From positions 142,611,708 to 142,675,707 of the forward strand of contig NC_045438.1 of the NCBI RefSeq assembly GCF_002776525.5: a stretch of 64,000 nucleotides of DNA, given 5' to 3'. Below the pieces are notes generated by a model that saw nothing but the letters and a program-made list of their open reading frames with translations, was not told where the DNA came from and ran no database searches. Position numbers and translations under genes: made by a program. Positions 30,736 to 43,900 of the stretch are shown here, piece after piece. The stretch comes from Piliocolobus tephrosceles. Its lineage: Eukaryota > Chordata > Mammalia > Primates > Cercopithecidae. How positions within the stretch are numbered: the first letter of the stretch is position 1; each line of letters starts with the position of its first letter.

Positions 30736-30889
30736 TTACACCCTCCACCTCCAATTGTAAATCTTTTATCTCACATCTTGTTTCAGATACTTCCTGATAT
30801 TTCCTCCCCAGGTCCCTGAATAGTCAACTCCAATTTCTCATATTAATCCGGGGACCTTCGGAATATTCACTCCTTCTCAAATCTCCTTT

Positions 30890-32485
30890 TTCTCCTTTTG
30901 CCTTCTTTGTCTGTGGGGTACTCTTAAGTCCCCATCCCCAACCTCTGGCAGTCAGGCCCCTGTCATCAATCTCACACATTGCCTCTTAAATCAGTCACAC
31001 ACCCCTCTTTCTTCCAACTGTTAAATTTGTTAGTCTACAAAAACCCAGCAGTTCACTGCCCTTTCTGTTAACCTAACTACATAACCCTGGTCCAAAATAA
31101 ATCTGCATCTTACCTACTCAGCCAAACCATTCCTGAAACCTGTTTATACTCTTTCTCAGCTAAATACCTTTCCCTCCAAACTATCAAATCCACCCACATC
31201 ATCACACACAGGGTTGTCACCGTCCTTCACCTCATAACCTACAAACTAAACATGTTACAAGCCCGATTCCATAAAACACCTCTTACCAACCCCTCCCCTC
31301 TCTGCTGGCCCAGCTTTTCATGTATCCAACCCAAGGGTGCTCCCTGGAAAAAAATGCACACACAATTCCCTCAACTGCAATCTATATCCTTCTGTCCCAT
31401 CGGGGCCACAATGACTATTAATTAACTAAAACCCATTTCTCTCTCTCCAAAACCAAACAGCCTTCACCTCCTCCCCCACCAACATTCCCTCTCAGACCCT
31501 CACAGGGGCTTCCCTTGCTAATAGCTATTCAACCTGGAGAAATAAAATGTTGGAACAAAAAGTTTGTCCAGGATTCAACCCCCATCTACTCGTAGCTTGC
31601 TACATTCACTTACAACTTTTGCCTCTCAACCCCCGGTCTTTTCTTTCTGTATGGCACAAACTCTTATCTTTGCTTGCCAGCAATTTGGTCAAGAACGTAC
31701 ACCCTGGTTACAATCTCCAAACGTTAGCATTTTGCCAAACAACCAGACCATCCAGGTTCCTTCGGTAGCTTCTGTCTCATCTTCCTCCACACTCACTAAG
31801 CAGACTCTATATCTCATTCCTCTGGTAACAGGATTAAGCATCTCTGATGCACTTGGCACTGGAATAGCAAGTATATCAACCTCAACTTCCCTATATTAAA
31901 AAAAAAAAAAAAAAAACCTCTACAGTCCTCTATAATACCTTAGAGGACATGCATACTTCCATTACAAGCCTCCAAAGGCAGATAAACTCTCTTGTGGGAG
32001 TCATTCTCCAAAGTCAAAGGGTCCTAGAACTGCTAACCACTGAAAAGGTGGGCACATGTGTATATCTCCAAGAAGAATGCTTTTTAATGCTAGTGAATCT
32101 GGCATTGTTCATGACAAAGCCCATGGGCGCTCCATAACAGGGCTGCAGAAATCCAACATCAAGCCACTAACTCTTGGTAGCACAGGTCATCCTTCCTAAA
32201 GTGTATGCCTTGGGTAACCCCTTTCTTAGGGCCCCTAATCTTCCTCTTCCAAATACTAACAATTGGTCCATGTGTACTCACCTCCATATCCTGCTTTATC
32301 TCCCGCAGGCTGAACTCCCTTGTCCAGGCAACCACCCAGACACCCACTGATGCCATCCTTCTCCTCCACCAAGTTCGGTATCAGTGCCTCCAGGAAAACA
32401 ACTCCGAAGTCGGACACCCACTACTGCAAAACCCCAACCCTGATAACAGGGCCCCTATTCAGCAGGAGGCAGCCAGATAGTCAAC
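30890..32485 (+). pseudogene. Decayed class I (gammaretrovirus-like) env remnant
   Basis: The surface-subunit part is broken over several frames. The transmembrane-subunit part is clearer: a fusion-peptide-like hydrophobic stretch at about 31822-31898 (LIPLVTGLSISDALGTGIAS), a run of about 18 A at 31899-31916 that breaks the frame, then a heptad-like segment and an immunosuppressive-domain-like patch (LQSQRVLELLTTEKVG, about 32000-32050) with a damaged cysteine motif. A hydrophobic membrane-anchor-like stretch follows at about 32205-32300. It cannot encode a functional envelope. Confidence 0.7.
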
Positions 32486-32525
32486 AACACCCCTTTTCCT
32501 TTTATATTAAAGTAGAAGCCAAGAA

Positions 32526-33120
32526 TGTTAGTCCACACTACAGCACTTTGTAAGCCTCCCCCACAGCCATTTCTCAGACCTTGGTCAAAGTGAAACATTC
32601 CACAGGGGTTTGGGCCATAAGAAACAGCCTGCCTCTTATATTTTGCTGGGAGAAAGTGCAAAAGTGCAAGGAACACTACATTCAGCCAGTACAAGGGCTA
32701 GAACGGCCTCATCCTGGCAACACGTAATCAACATTTTCCCAGGCAGCAGGCCATGCCCCCGGCAGATCCCTCCTGCCCAGACCTATAAATTGCCCCAGCC
32801 TTTAAGCAGCAGTGGGCCCTGGCATTAAGCTGGTCTCCCGCCTCTGTAGGTCTAATGCTGGACATAAAGCCTGCATTTGCTGTTAAGCCACTCTCTCTCT
32901 CTCTCTCTCTCTCAGCCACTCTCTCTCTCTCTCTCTCTCTGTCTTTCTTTAACCCTTGCCTTCCCTTCAAAACCTGACACCCTGGAGCCAACCACTGATG
33001 GGTACTGGCATATAAATACTCTAACTTCTGTACCTTTGGTTAGGACAAATCTGAGGTGCAGACTACACTGTTCCCACTGCTCTCTTGTAGCATTAGTCCA
33101 AAATTACCTTCCACCAGACT
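32526..33120 (+). repeat. Endogenous retrovirus 3' LTR (right boundary approximate)
   Basis: It starts TGTTAGTCC after a degenerate purine tract (aaagtagaagccaagaa) that follows env. It has a TATA box (ctataaat, TATAAA at 32784-32789), a polyadenylation-like ataaag at about 32864 and two (CT)n runs at 32888-32942. No matching 5' LTR was found. Similarity of the TATA-to-poly(A) segment to HERV-F/H-type LTRs is tentative. Confidence 0.6.
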
Positions 33121-35480
33121 TGGCTTGTTTTCGTACCCTTGTTTGGTCTCCTTTCTTTCCCTGCCCACTTCCCAACCTCCTTACTATTTTTGTTGTTGGT
33201 TTTTTTCCCTGAAAATATGATTACATCACTTTAACATTAATCTTCATCTGAGGATCTGTTTCGGGGGAAGGCAACAGTTTATTTTGGCAACACTATTAGT
33301 ATTATTTTCATGTTAACATAGGCATGCTACAATAAAGCAAAAAAGTGTATTCACTGGGAACAAAGATAGCCAACAAAAGAGAAATATGTGAGACTATAAA
33401 ATCAAAGGAATTTTGAGAATAATCCTAATCCTAAATTTGAATTAGAAATATAAGGAAAATATTATAATTTCTTTTAAAAAAAATACCCTTTTCAAGTTCT
33501 TCCACTGAAAACTCCGAAAAGCAGCAAAACCCAGGAACAATGAGCACTTAGTGTTCAGAGTGTGGTCTCTAAATGTTATTTCCTGCTGAAAGCAGCCCTC
33601 ACTTCCTAAGAAAGCCCAGATCTGAGAATAGAAAATATATAAGAGGAAGCTGGAAAGTTTTTTGTGTGTTGGAAGACAAGGAAGCTATTCAAGACCACAA
33701 GAGTCATATCATAATGACATGGAAACCAGCTTGAAGGGACTCCCACTGGCCAAAGAAGGAAGAACTATAGCATCAAAAAGAAATAAGAACTACAATAGAC
33801 TGCAAAACATCAAATAAAATCCGTGAGGTCATAATAGTACTTGGTCATTTTTGCTAAGACACTAAGTTATTCTAGAACTTTATCAAGTAACTATGGTAAC
33901 TTTCCTATTAAATCTGTATTCCCAGCTTACCAAATGTTTGATAAAGTAAATTTCCTTTTTTATAAAAATATTCTAGCTCGTAAATGAAGGAGACATGATA
34001 GAATTAGAAAATCACCATTTTATAACTTCTAAACAAATGATGGATCTAGGCAACATTTACTAACTGTAGTTAAAAGCCATAGGTGAAAGATTGATGAAAA
34101 CTTTATTAATGAATATGTCAGGCTAAGAATATCTGAAACTACCGATTAATCTTACCACCACTAAAAGTGAAACAACCTGCTATTATGTGCCTCCCAACAG
34201 GGTGCGATAGTACCCTGTATCATCCCATATCCCAGTGAAGTGTTTTTGTGCTGAATCTAACCAAGCCTCTGTATATACCTCACAGTTTGCGGAATGTAAG
34301 GAAATACAAAAACATATCAAATGATCCTAAAAGGGAGCTATTAGCCAAACCAATTATGAGAGACATTCTGCAAGGGATCCTGTTTTATTGTTGTTGTTTT
34401 TAAGTAATGGCAAATGTAAACTGGGAGACGGGATTATTATAAAATAAGAGACATGAGAGCCTTAACAATTAAGCGCCATTATGTGGATCCTATTCAAATT
34501 CTCTCTTAAATCAAGCAAATATAAAGGACACAACTTTGAAGCAATTGGGAAAATTGTCATAATGGTTGGATATTAGGTGATGTTAAGGGATTATTGTTTA
34601 TTTACTAGATGTGCTGATAGCATGTTAGTTATATTTTTTAAAGTTCTAATGAATTAGATAGCCATGCTGAATGTTTTACAGAAGAAATGACATAATGCCT
34701 GAGATTTGCTTTAAAATGCTACAAAAAAACAACCATTGAATGTTGTTGGTAACATTCAAATGACCAAATGAAAACTCAAATGGCCAAATATTGATAATTA
34801 TTGAAGTGGGTGAATATGTACACAGTTATCTTAAACTGATCTACTTTTTTGTATGCTTAAACATTTCCATAATAAGAAGATAAATTTTAAAACTTAATAC
34901 ATGAAATACAGAATCCAAAAGAAACAATTTCAAAGAATCTCACAGATCAGCAGAAAGCTTTGGGGCCAGCAAACAGAAAGATGGTTCTCCTTCAGGTAAT
35001 CAGTACCAGAACTGCCATATTGATGGCAGATGGGAGTGTTATTATTTAACACATGGACATTGAACAACTGCTGACCTAGGGGTTTCAATCACTAAAAGGG
35101 CTCCTCTTTCAGAAAATGCCAGAAATTGCCAAGCATGAAACAGAACAGACAGTACAAATATTCTGCAACATACAGAAGAGGACCAGCAGAATCTGGACTT
35201 CTGAAAAAGAAAAAATCCAACTCAATAACAACATCAAAGTCTCCTGGGCAAAGGAGTTAAAGATTTACAACACTTCTTTAGAGGAAAAAAGTAACTGGTT
35301 CAATTTACAGACAATCCGCTATGTGCCAAACATTTAATGAGCACTTTAAAACATGATAAAAAAGATTAAAAAATATTTGTTAAGCATGAAATAAATTGTC
35401 TATAATGCAAAATCCGTGATTTTAGTGCTTGGATATGTTTAAGTAATTAGTAGATTACCTTTGAAGAGTTCTAAGTTAAA
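33121..35480. other. Region before SLC17A1, no gene recognised
   Basis: AT-rich. 34440-34720 resembles the 3' part of an old L1M-type or similar repeat. The 5' non-coding exon and promoter of SLC17A1 may lie here or further down, but I cannot place them. Confidence 0.3.
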
Positions 35481-35488
35481 AGTATTAG

Positions 35489-35768
35489 GGGACAGGCATG
35501 GTGGCTCACACCTGTCATTCCAACACTCGAGAGGCCAAGGCACGAGGATTGTTTGAGGCAAGAAGTTTGAAATCAATCTGGGCAACACAGCAAGACCCTG
35601 TCTCTACCAATTAGCTGGGTACAGTGTTGCATACCTGTAATCCCAGCTACTCGGGGCTGAAGTGGAAGGATCCCTTGAGCTCAGGAGTTCAAGTCTACAC
35701 TGAGCTATAATTGCACCATAGCACTCCAGCCTGGGTGACACAGTGAGATCCTGTCTCTCTATTTTTGT
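35489..35768 (+). repeat. AluJ element
   Basis: It starts ggggacaggcatggtggctc, has a shortened first monomer (ccctgtctctaccaattagc) and ends agtgagatcctgtctctcta. Highly diverged and old. Confidence 0.85.
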
Positions 35769-35936
35769 TTTTTTTAATGTTTCTGGATATTTCGATAACC
35801 AAATGGCTGAACCAGAATCTACAGTAATTGCAGGAGGAGCCATGAGAGAAGCCACACCTTCCAGAGGACATGCCTCAATAAAACATACCTCTTTCTGAGT
35901 ATGCCAAATGTCAGACAGATGTACCGTTTAGAGAGG

Positions 35937-36055
35937 AGTGTGGAGGAGACAGGGTGAGGGAAGGAGGAAGGAAGGAAAGAGGGGGGGAGAAGGAAGAAGG
36001 GAAAGAGAAGGAAGAAAGAAAAAAGGGAGAAAAGGAAGAAGAAAAGAAGGGAATT
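35937..36055 (+). repeat. Purine-rich (GGAA/GAAG)n low-complexity tract
   Basis: Nearly uninterrupted purines (gaaggaggaaggaaggaaag and similar) for over 100 bases. Confidence 0.85.
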
Positions 36056-36711
36056 AAGAGTAAAAATTTAATAGGGCATTTATGGGGCATTTAGAAAGCC
36101 ACAACATTCCTGTGAGAACAGCATTGAGTACCCAGAGCCATCTTTAATAGAGAAATCTTGAGAGCACTTTTGGCAGGCAAGCTTTATCTCCTGGGCAGGG
36201 AGAGAGACTAAGGGTGTCTGCTTATTATGCCATGAAATTACTGGCAGATTCCCAGATTTCTGGTCCACTGGATGATTTTGACCTACACACCTTCCATGAA
36301 GCTTTAAGGAAAAGGTAAAAGTAAAGTTAAAAGTTAAGCTTTTAACTTTGACACAGCGATGTCAAAAGATTTGGTGAATGATTTATGGGGCTAAACTTGG
36401 TAATCTCAGAAAGTCAATATTGTGTAAAGTTGAGAGAAAAGTCTTCACAGAGGAAGAAGAAATCACTCTTTTGTTCTGAATCAGGTTAGTCTCACTCTTA
36501 TAAGGGGCTCATTAAATGAAATGAACAATCAGTTGATTCCCCAGAGGGCCATAAGGGGGCATTCCCTGGCAAAGATATTATTGAAAGTACTTAGCAATAG
36601 GGGAAAATTTGGGGGAGGGTGGAATATGCCCTATCTTCTGAGGCTTTTCACAAGAGAAAAAAGAACATATTTTTAGCAATCAGTGTGAGGTTCACAGGGA
36701 CACAAGAAAAC

Positions 36712-37042
36712 AGAAGTGTGTGTTGTACAGTGTGTGATGCTTGTATAGGTGTGGTGTGCTGTGTCTGTAATGTGTGTGGCACACTGTGTGTGCCTGGTGC
36801 ATATGTGCCTATGGTTTGTGTGTGCGTGTGGTTATGTGTGTGGTGTTTTTAGTTTGTACTTCCATTTTGAGGATGCAGTATTGTAACGTGTTTATAAGTT
36901 TGGTTTGCTATGTGTCTGGAGTGTATGTGTGCAGAACATAAGGGGAGTTTGTACCATGTGTTTATGTTGTATGTATGTATGTGATGCATACGTATGGGTG
37001 GTTTGTGTGTGCGCTTGGTGTGTATGTATATGTGTATTGAAA
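36712..37042 (+). repeat. Irregular GT-rich simple repeat
   Basis: TG-rich sequence of about 330 bases with imperfect units such as tgtgtgtgg, gtgtggt and tgtatgtatg. ORFs here are low-complexity artefacts. Confidence 0.8.
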
Positions 37043-37439
37043 TAAACAGCAGGCCCAGAAGAGGTTCCAGGGTGTGATAATGATGGTTGGCAAATTGCTT
37101 ACTCAAAAGTACTTTGCAAATCCAATCTCAGGACTTAGGTATCTTTGGGGCACTAGGTATCATATAATCTGATATGGTAAAATCCTGAGGTCTAAGCTGA
37201 CTAGCACATGTTGGTGTTTGATGGTAAGGGGTTGCCTGACAGGAGACTGCTCCACTCTGATTCATCCACAGTACTTCCTGCCATAAAACTTTGCATCAGT
37301 GGCTGCTCTATCCACAGAAACTGAAGATATGGACAGGGGCATGTGGAAGTATAATGAATGATTAGCCTCTGCTTGAGTTGGTAGTATCAGTAAGCAGACA
37401 GTATCTTTCAGCTCTATTAAGATACAGGGGGAAAAAAGG

Positions 37440-37690
37440 AATTTGTTTTACCTTTGCTTACTCCTTTTCTGACATTCTTCCTTTCTTTGTGTACTGCCAA
37501 GTTTCTGATCTATAGCAATCTCCTTCTGCCTGAAAGGCTTCTATTAATGTTCCTTGTAGAGCAGGTCTACTGATAATGAATTCTTTCCATTTCTCACTTT
37601 GGAGGAATATTATCATGGATTTAGAATTCTGGATTGGCAGGGTTATTTGTTTGTTCTCTGTAGTTTTCAGGTCTTCCATATATTTTTAAT
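37440..37690 (-). repeat. Old L1 fragment, minus strand
   Basis: Reverse-strand L1M text: tgttccttgtagagcaggtc, tactgataatgaattctttc and attctggattggcagggtta. Confidence 0.6.
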
Positions 37691-37874
37691 CAACCAAAAC
37701 AATCACAAAAGTAAAATAAATATCAAGGGAAGCACATAATGGAGGTGAATGGGCACTGCTGTGATGGAGCAAGTTACCCTTGGAAGCAGTTTTAAATCAG
37801 AGAGGAGTACTGGGTAGTGTTTGGTCAGTTACCTCTCTACATTATGCTGACATCAACGTGTTTTGTGCTCACAG

Positions 37875-37958
37875 TGGGTGGAGGCCAAACCCTTCAGCAA
37901 GAAGAGGAGCAACTTCAGTCGTGTATGCAAATGGATAACCAGTTGCCTCCCAAAAAAG
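37875..37958 (+). CDS. SLC17A1: SLC17A1 exon with start codon
   Basis: The acceptor gtgctcacag ends at 37874; 50 bases of 5'UTR precede the ATG at 37925, and residues 1-11 (MQMDNQLPPKK) plus one base follow, with donor G|gtagca. A second in-frame ATG lies two codons later. At least one non-coding 5' exon must lie upstream; I could not place it. Confidence 0.9.
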
Positions 37959-40900
37959 GTAGCACTTTATTCTGTTCCATTAAATAGGCTTTTTGCTTCT
38001 TAAATATTACATCACAAATTCCATGTGGAGGAATATTTTTGTGAAATACATATGGGGTCTTAAAAATGTTCAGGAAAGAAGGTAGAAGAAACTAGTCCTA
38101 CTACGGTTTTCCACCAGAAAAGCCCTAAATAAAAAGATTCTACATACTCTGGTGGCTCACACTTTATTTTCATTTTTGTACACTTGTCAGTTTATCATTT
38201 AGTGGAAAATATCAGAAAAATCTGGGCTATTTTGGTTCCATCTCCAAGAGAAGGAGAGATACATCTGTAAGAGGAAGTAAGGCAGGATGAATGTTCTTGA
38301 GTCCCTGCATTCTCGGATATCAACAGCTGGATGTGTACTGAATATTTTTTAAGAGAAACTGTTTATTTTAGGCAGGGTAGTGTAATGACAATAAAGGATT
38401 ACTGCTATTGGCTTAGTGTTGTGTCAATGTCATGGGGGACAAAATCTCAGAAAAGGAGATGAGCAATAGATTGTATAATTTTTCAACTTATGTAAAAGTT
38501 ACTGTATATTAAATTTTATGTTTCTTATTGTATCAACTTTGATACTTAATTATTTTGATTAAGTTGTCCATTTAATCTGCATTCAAAGTTTATATATATA
38601 TATATGTATATACTCTTTTTTTCTAATATCATTCATTTCTGCCCTTACGTATTTAGTTCCTTTTTAGACTCTTTGGGTTTATTCCTTTGTTTAGTTTCCA
38701 ATTTTTTAAATTCTTTCTTTTTTGATAAATATATTAACAGATTCACATTTTGCTCTCTCCATGAGTTTGATATGCAGTATTCTTACTATTACTCAATCCC
38801 AAACACTTTAGAAATCCCCCTGTGGTCTTCTTTTTAACTTAAAACTTGTTTAGACATAATTCATGGACTTTCTGGAGCAATGTGGAGGAGAGAAATGAGT
38901 AAAACTCAAAAGGGTACCCCTAAATGACCAAGACAATGAGCCCTTCTCTGACGTGGTGACAGTGACTTCGCCTTTACCATGTTGAGACTTTTTTCTCTCC
39001 TGCAGGAGTGTTTACAAAGTTTCTGATAGCTTTCTAGATCCATTCACTTCCCTAAGATAATGAGTTTAGGCTGCAAATCAAAGGAAGGGCTGACTGATTA
39101 TTAAAATTCTCAGGGATATTATTTTACCCCCTTCTATTCAGCTCTTAAGTTCATATGGCACAAAATTTTTTGGCAGTCCACTGACAAGGTAAAGGCGCAA
39201 TGTGTTCATCCTCCATTGACCATGTAAGTCTTTGACATCTAAGTATTTTAGGAGAGGGTCTCCTACTATATAGTATCGCATTGCTAGGACCTTGGTATTT
39301 GATTCCTGTTATCCCCATATCATGGAAGGCCCAAAATTCCAAGATCAAAAGTCCACAGTGAAACATCTGACTTCAATGCTCAACTTATGTTTTGAGGCCC
39401 CCATCTTCACTAAGCCCTTGGCCTGAATATTTCATCTTTCCTCTTAGATCACCCATGCCTTTAATACAATGTTTTATTTTAAGCATATTTTTATCTAATA
39501 TTCTTATCTTTTAACAATGGAAGCTCAGGCTAGTCCAGGAAACTAGCCAACTATTTGTTGGGTACTAACGCTTTTTTTCATTTAACAGTTTACTTAAAGA
39601 GTATTCCACAATTTTCGGCAGAGATTTTTCCTCAGCATTTTTATAGCTGCAAATGACTTTGGTATGGATGGATATATCATAATTTATTTAAATGGTCACT
39701 GATTTATAAACATCTAATTTGTTTACAGTCTTTTACCAGTTCAAATGATTCTATAAGAATGTTGCAAAATGATATAAAATTCAATTCAATAGGATGATAT
39801 AAAATATTTATACATCTAATAAAATACCTTCCAACATATAAAGCAAAATAATCCTATGAAAATTATAAAGATATCAAATCCTAAATAAAATATTAACAGA
39901 ACAAAGCAAGTCTAAGAATTTATAAAACCATTAAAAAAGCAACCACTACACTAAGTCAGGTTTATCCTCAAAATGAAAGAGTAACTTAATGTTAGAAAAT
40001 GTATACATATCACTCCACACAAATTAATTGAAAGATGAAAACTGTACGATTATCTCAATAGATATAAAAAATCTATTTATTTATGACGTTAATATTTATT
40101 TGCAATAAAAAATTCTTAGTTAACTATGAATGTGCAGTAGACAGAATTCCAAGATGGCCCCCAAGCTCCCTGGCCCCTGTTTTATTCTTGGGTGGAACAA
40201 TGATCACAGAGGATACAGCCCAGAGCCCAGAGGGTGCAGCCAAGAGCCACAAGAATTATCTCCAGGCCTCATGAAAAATCCAACATTGGCCTGGCTGAAC
40301 TTCAGAACCTTTATGGATCGATGACTCCTTTTTGTCTCTATTTTCCCACCTTGGAACTGGAATGTCTATAGCTTTATCCTACGCCTGTTCCACCATTACG
40401 TGGTAAAAGTGTTAGGGGCATATAACTCGTCTCTTTAGTTTCACAAGCCCACAGAGAGAAATTGTGGCCAAGGATGGATTAATCATAGGCGCCTCTTCCA
40501 CACCCAATTTAGATGATGAGAATTTGGACTGTGCTATGAGATTTTGATGAGGTTTTGAACTTAAGTTGATAATGTAATAAAACGAAGAATTTGGGAAGCT
40601 TGAAATGGGTGAATGTGTTTTGCATGTGAAATGAACATGAGTCTTTAAGAGCCAGATGGTGGACTGCGGTAGGCAGAATTCTCCGTTTACTTTCAAGATT
40701 CCCAGCCCCTGGTGTATACACACTTTCTCCCAGTTATTTAAGCAAACATTAAGCTAGGTGCTGCTTCAAGGGGTTTTGCAGATGTCATTATGGTCCCAAA
40801 TCAGTTAATCTTAAATAAGGAAATTATGCATTATTAGGAGAGATCTAATCACATGAGCCCTTTAAATCTGGTTGTACAGGTCAGAGACACAGTAGTTAGA

Positions 40901-43900
40901 TTCAAAGAGTGAGAGGGATTCAACATAAAGTAGATTCCCATTGCTGATTTTGGAGATGGAGGGGGCCATACTGATTAATTTTGCCATTTTTGAACTTCAT
41001 AAAACTAGATTCCTATAGTATATACTGTCTGGTGTCTAGCTTCTTTAACTGAACATGTTTTTGTTGAAATTCATCCATATTTATCCAAATTGTTGTGTAT
41101 AAGTAGTTCCTTCCTTTTTTTTTCTGAGTAATATGCATTGTATTAAAATACCACAATATGTTCATTCTTTCCAAACATTCTACTATTTTGAATAAAGCTG
41201 CTATAAACATTTCTGTACATGTCGTTTTGTAGACATATACCTATATTTCTCTTGAAAAAAATGCCATTTGTTGAAAAAGACTTTACTTTCCTCCAATGAA
41301 TTGCATTAGTACATTTATTTTTTAAAAGTTAACCATATATGCCTGTTTCTGGACTCCCTACTTTCTTCCATCAATGAACTTGTTTGGCTGTACACCAACT
41401 GATTACTCTAGCTTATATCAATAAGTAATTACATTTTTTTAAATGCCATTTTTCTCCACATTGGGCATATATGAGTCTTTCATCCAGTGTATTTTTAAAA
41501 TGTTGGAAAAGAAATAGTTTTCTTGACAGAAAATGTCTTTGTTGTTATAAAGGGGACTTACATCCAAGAGTAACACAGGGTGTTTATAAAGGGTCTTTTA
41601 AAAAATAGACATGAGCCAAAGAACTTTAAAGATTGGCTTAATTTTCTTGGAATTTCTAGTTGGCATTATACTTTTAAGGAGAATATGGTACTATTATATC
41701 AGTCTCACATCTTTCTATTATATAATAATTACCAAAGGTCATTAAGTACAATAAAATTTTAAATTAATATCTAGGAGTCCAAATTTCTGAATGTCCCTCC
41801 TATACTTAAAGTATGTTTTTATCTCAGCTGTGTCAATAATTGAGACTTTCTGTTTTACTTTGCAGTTCCAGGTTTCTGTTCCTTTCGCTATGGATTGTCT
41901 TTCCTTGTGCACTGTTGTAATGTTATAACAGCAGCACAGCGCACATGCCTGAACCTCACAATGGTAGTCATGGTGAATAGCACAGATCCACATGGTTTGC
42001 TCAACACCTCCACAAAGAAGCTCCTGGATAATATAAAGGTATATCAATAATTTTCTCCACAGTCAAATGTTTAAAACCCTCTCTTGCTAACTAACTTGTG
42101 TAGAGATGGAATTGTATTAATATGATAATATAATTGAAAAAGAAGCTCAAGTCTTCATCTACCTTGCCAGGAGTGACCTAAATAAAATGCTCCATGATTA
42201 AAGTATGCCTCAATACTTCTGAAGGGCTTCTTGTGTAAATCCTTCTATGCAAGTGAGAATAAAACCCTAAAGTTAGGGTTTCTGTACAATCTAGAAATTT
42301 GGACAAGAGAAAAAAAAAGGAAAGTATTTTAAACCAGAAGTGGAAGGTGAAGACACATTACATTTTTTAAGTTTTTGACAAGCAGGATATTTAAATGTTT
42401 CATTAATTTCATTTCTGGAAGATAATCAGTTGTTATCTGCCAGAAGCTATAGATGCAGGAAAAAATAAAAACAAGATAGGTAATGTCAGTAAAAAGATGG
42501 AAACTATAAAAAGAGTAAAAAAGAAAAACTAGAAATCAAGGAAACTATATCAAAGAATGCTTTTGAGGGGCTCATCAGTAGACTCCACACCACTGAAGAC
42601 AGAATTAGTGAACATGAACATAGATCAATAGAAACTTCCAAAGTTGAAATGCAAAGAGAAAGAGAATGAAAAAAAAATTAACAGATCATTCCCAAATTGT
42701 AGACAGTATCAAATGGTGTAACATGTACATGACCAGAATGCTAGAGAGAATAGGAAACAAGAAATATTTTTTTTTTAAATGGCTGAGAACTTTCCATAAT
42801 TAATGACAGACATCAAACCACAGATCCAAGAAGCTCAGAGAACACCAAACAAGGTAAATAGCAAAAAGAAAAACAAAGAAAAGCCACCTAGGCATACCAT
42901 ATTTAAATTTCAGAAGACCAAGACAAAAAGAACATTTCAATAAAACCAGAGGAAGAAAATACCTACAGGGGAACAAGTATAAGAATTATAGCAGACTTCT
43001 CATCAGAAACCACGCAAACAAGGAGAGAAAAGTGAACTTTTTAATGTGTTGAAAGAAAACCCCTGCCAACCTAGAATTCTGTATTCAATAAAATTATTGA
43101 CAAAATTGAAAGACTATAAAATTTCAAGCTGTAGCTGTAACTTGAAAAAGCCTTTATTGTCTTTCAATTTTTGTCCTTCAATTTTCCCTCCATATATATG
43201 AATTTACTGCCATTGGGCTTACCACAAAAGAAATGTTAAAAGATGGTAGATTTTAATCCAACTATATTGATAACCACTTTAAATGTGAATGTTCTAAACA
43301 TACCAGTTAAAAGACAGAAATTGTTAGAATTGATAACAAATAAAGATCCTCAAATATTCTATCTACAAGAAATCCTGTTAAAATATAAAGAATCAGATAG
43401 GTTAGACGTAAAGGGATGAAGAAAGATGTAAACTACGCAATCATGAGAACACAAATAAAAAGAAAACTGAAGTAGCTATATTAATTTTAGATAAAGCAGA
43501 GTTTATAGCAATGAAGATAACCAGAGATAAAGAGGGCATTAGTCAATGATAAAAAGAGTGAATTCTCCAAAAACAAATGATTCTAAACATGATCCCTAAC
43601 AACAAATGATCCCTAACAACAGAGCAGCAAAATATAGGAGGCAAAAACTGAGAACTGAAAGGAAGAATAGAAAAATACACACTTGGTAACTGTTTTCTAT
43701 TTGTTAAGTCTGTTCTTTGCTAATTTTTTTTGTTCACATTTTGCCTTCTCTGGGTTTAACTGAGCATTTTATATGATTGAATTTTATCTCCCCTCTTGAT
43801 ATATCATTTATACTTGAGAAAACCTGTTTTAATAGCTTCTATAGGTTTTATAATATACATTTGTAATAATATAAATCTACCCCATATAACACTACACTAT

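Noticed and set aside
32882..32942. CT repeats considered as a CRISPR-like or regulatory array.
   Set aside because: Simple dinucleotide repeats without spacers, in mammalian DNA.
32877..33212. 111-codon ORF starting with Ser-Leu repeats.
   Set aside because: The start is a (CT)n run inside or next to a retroviral LTR; not a gene.
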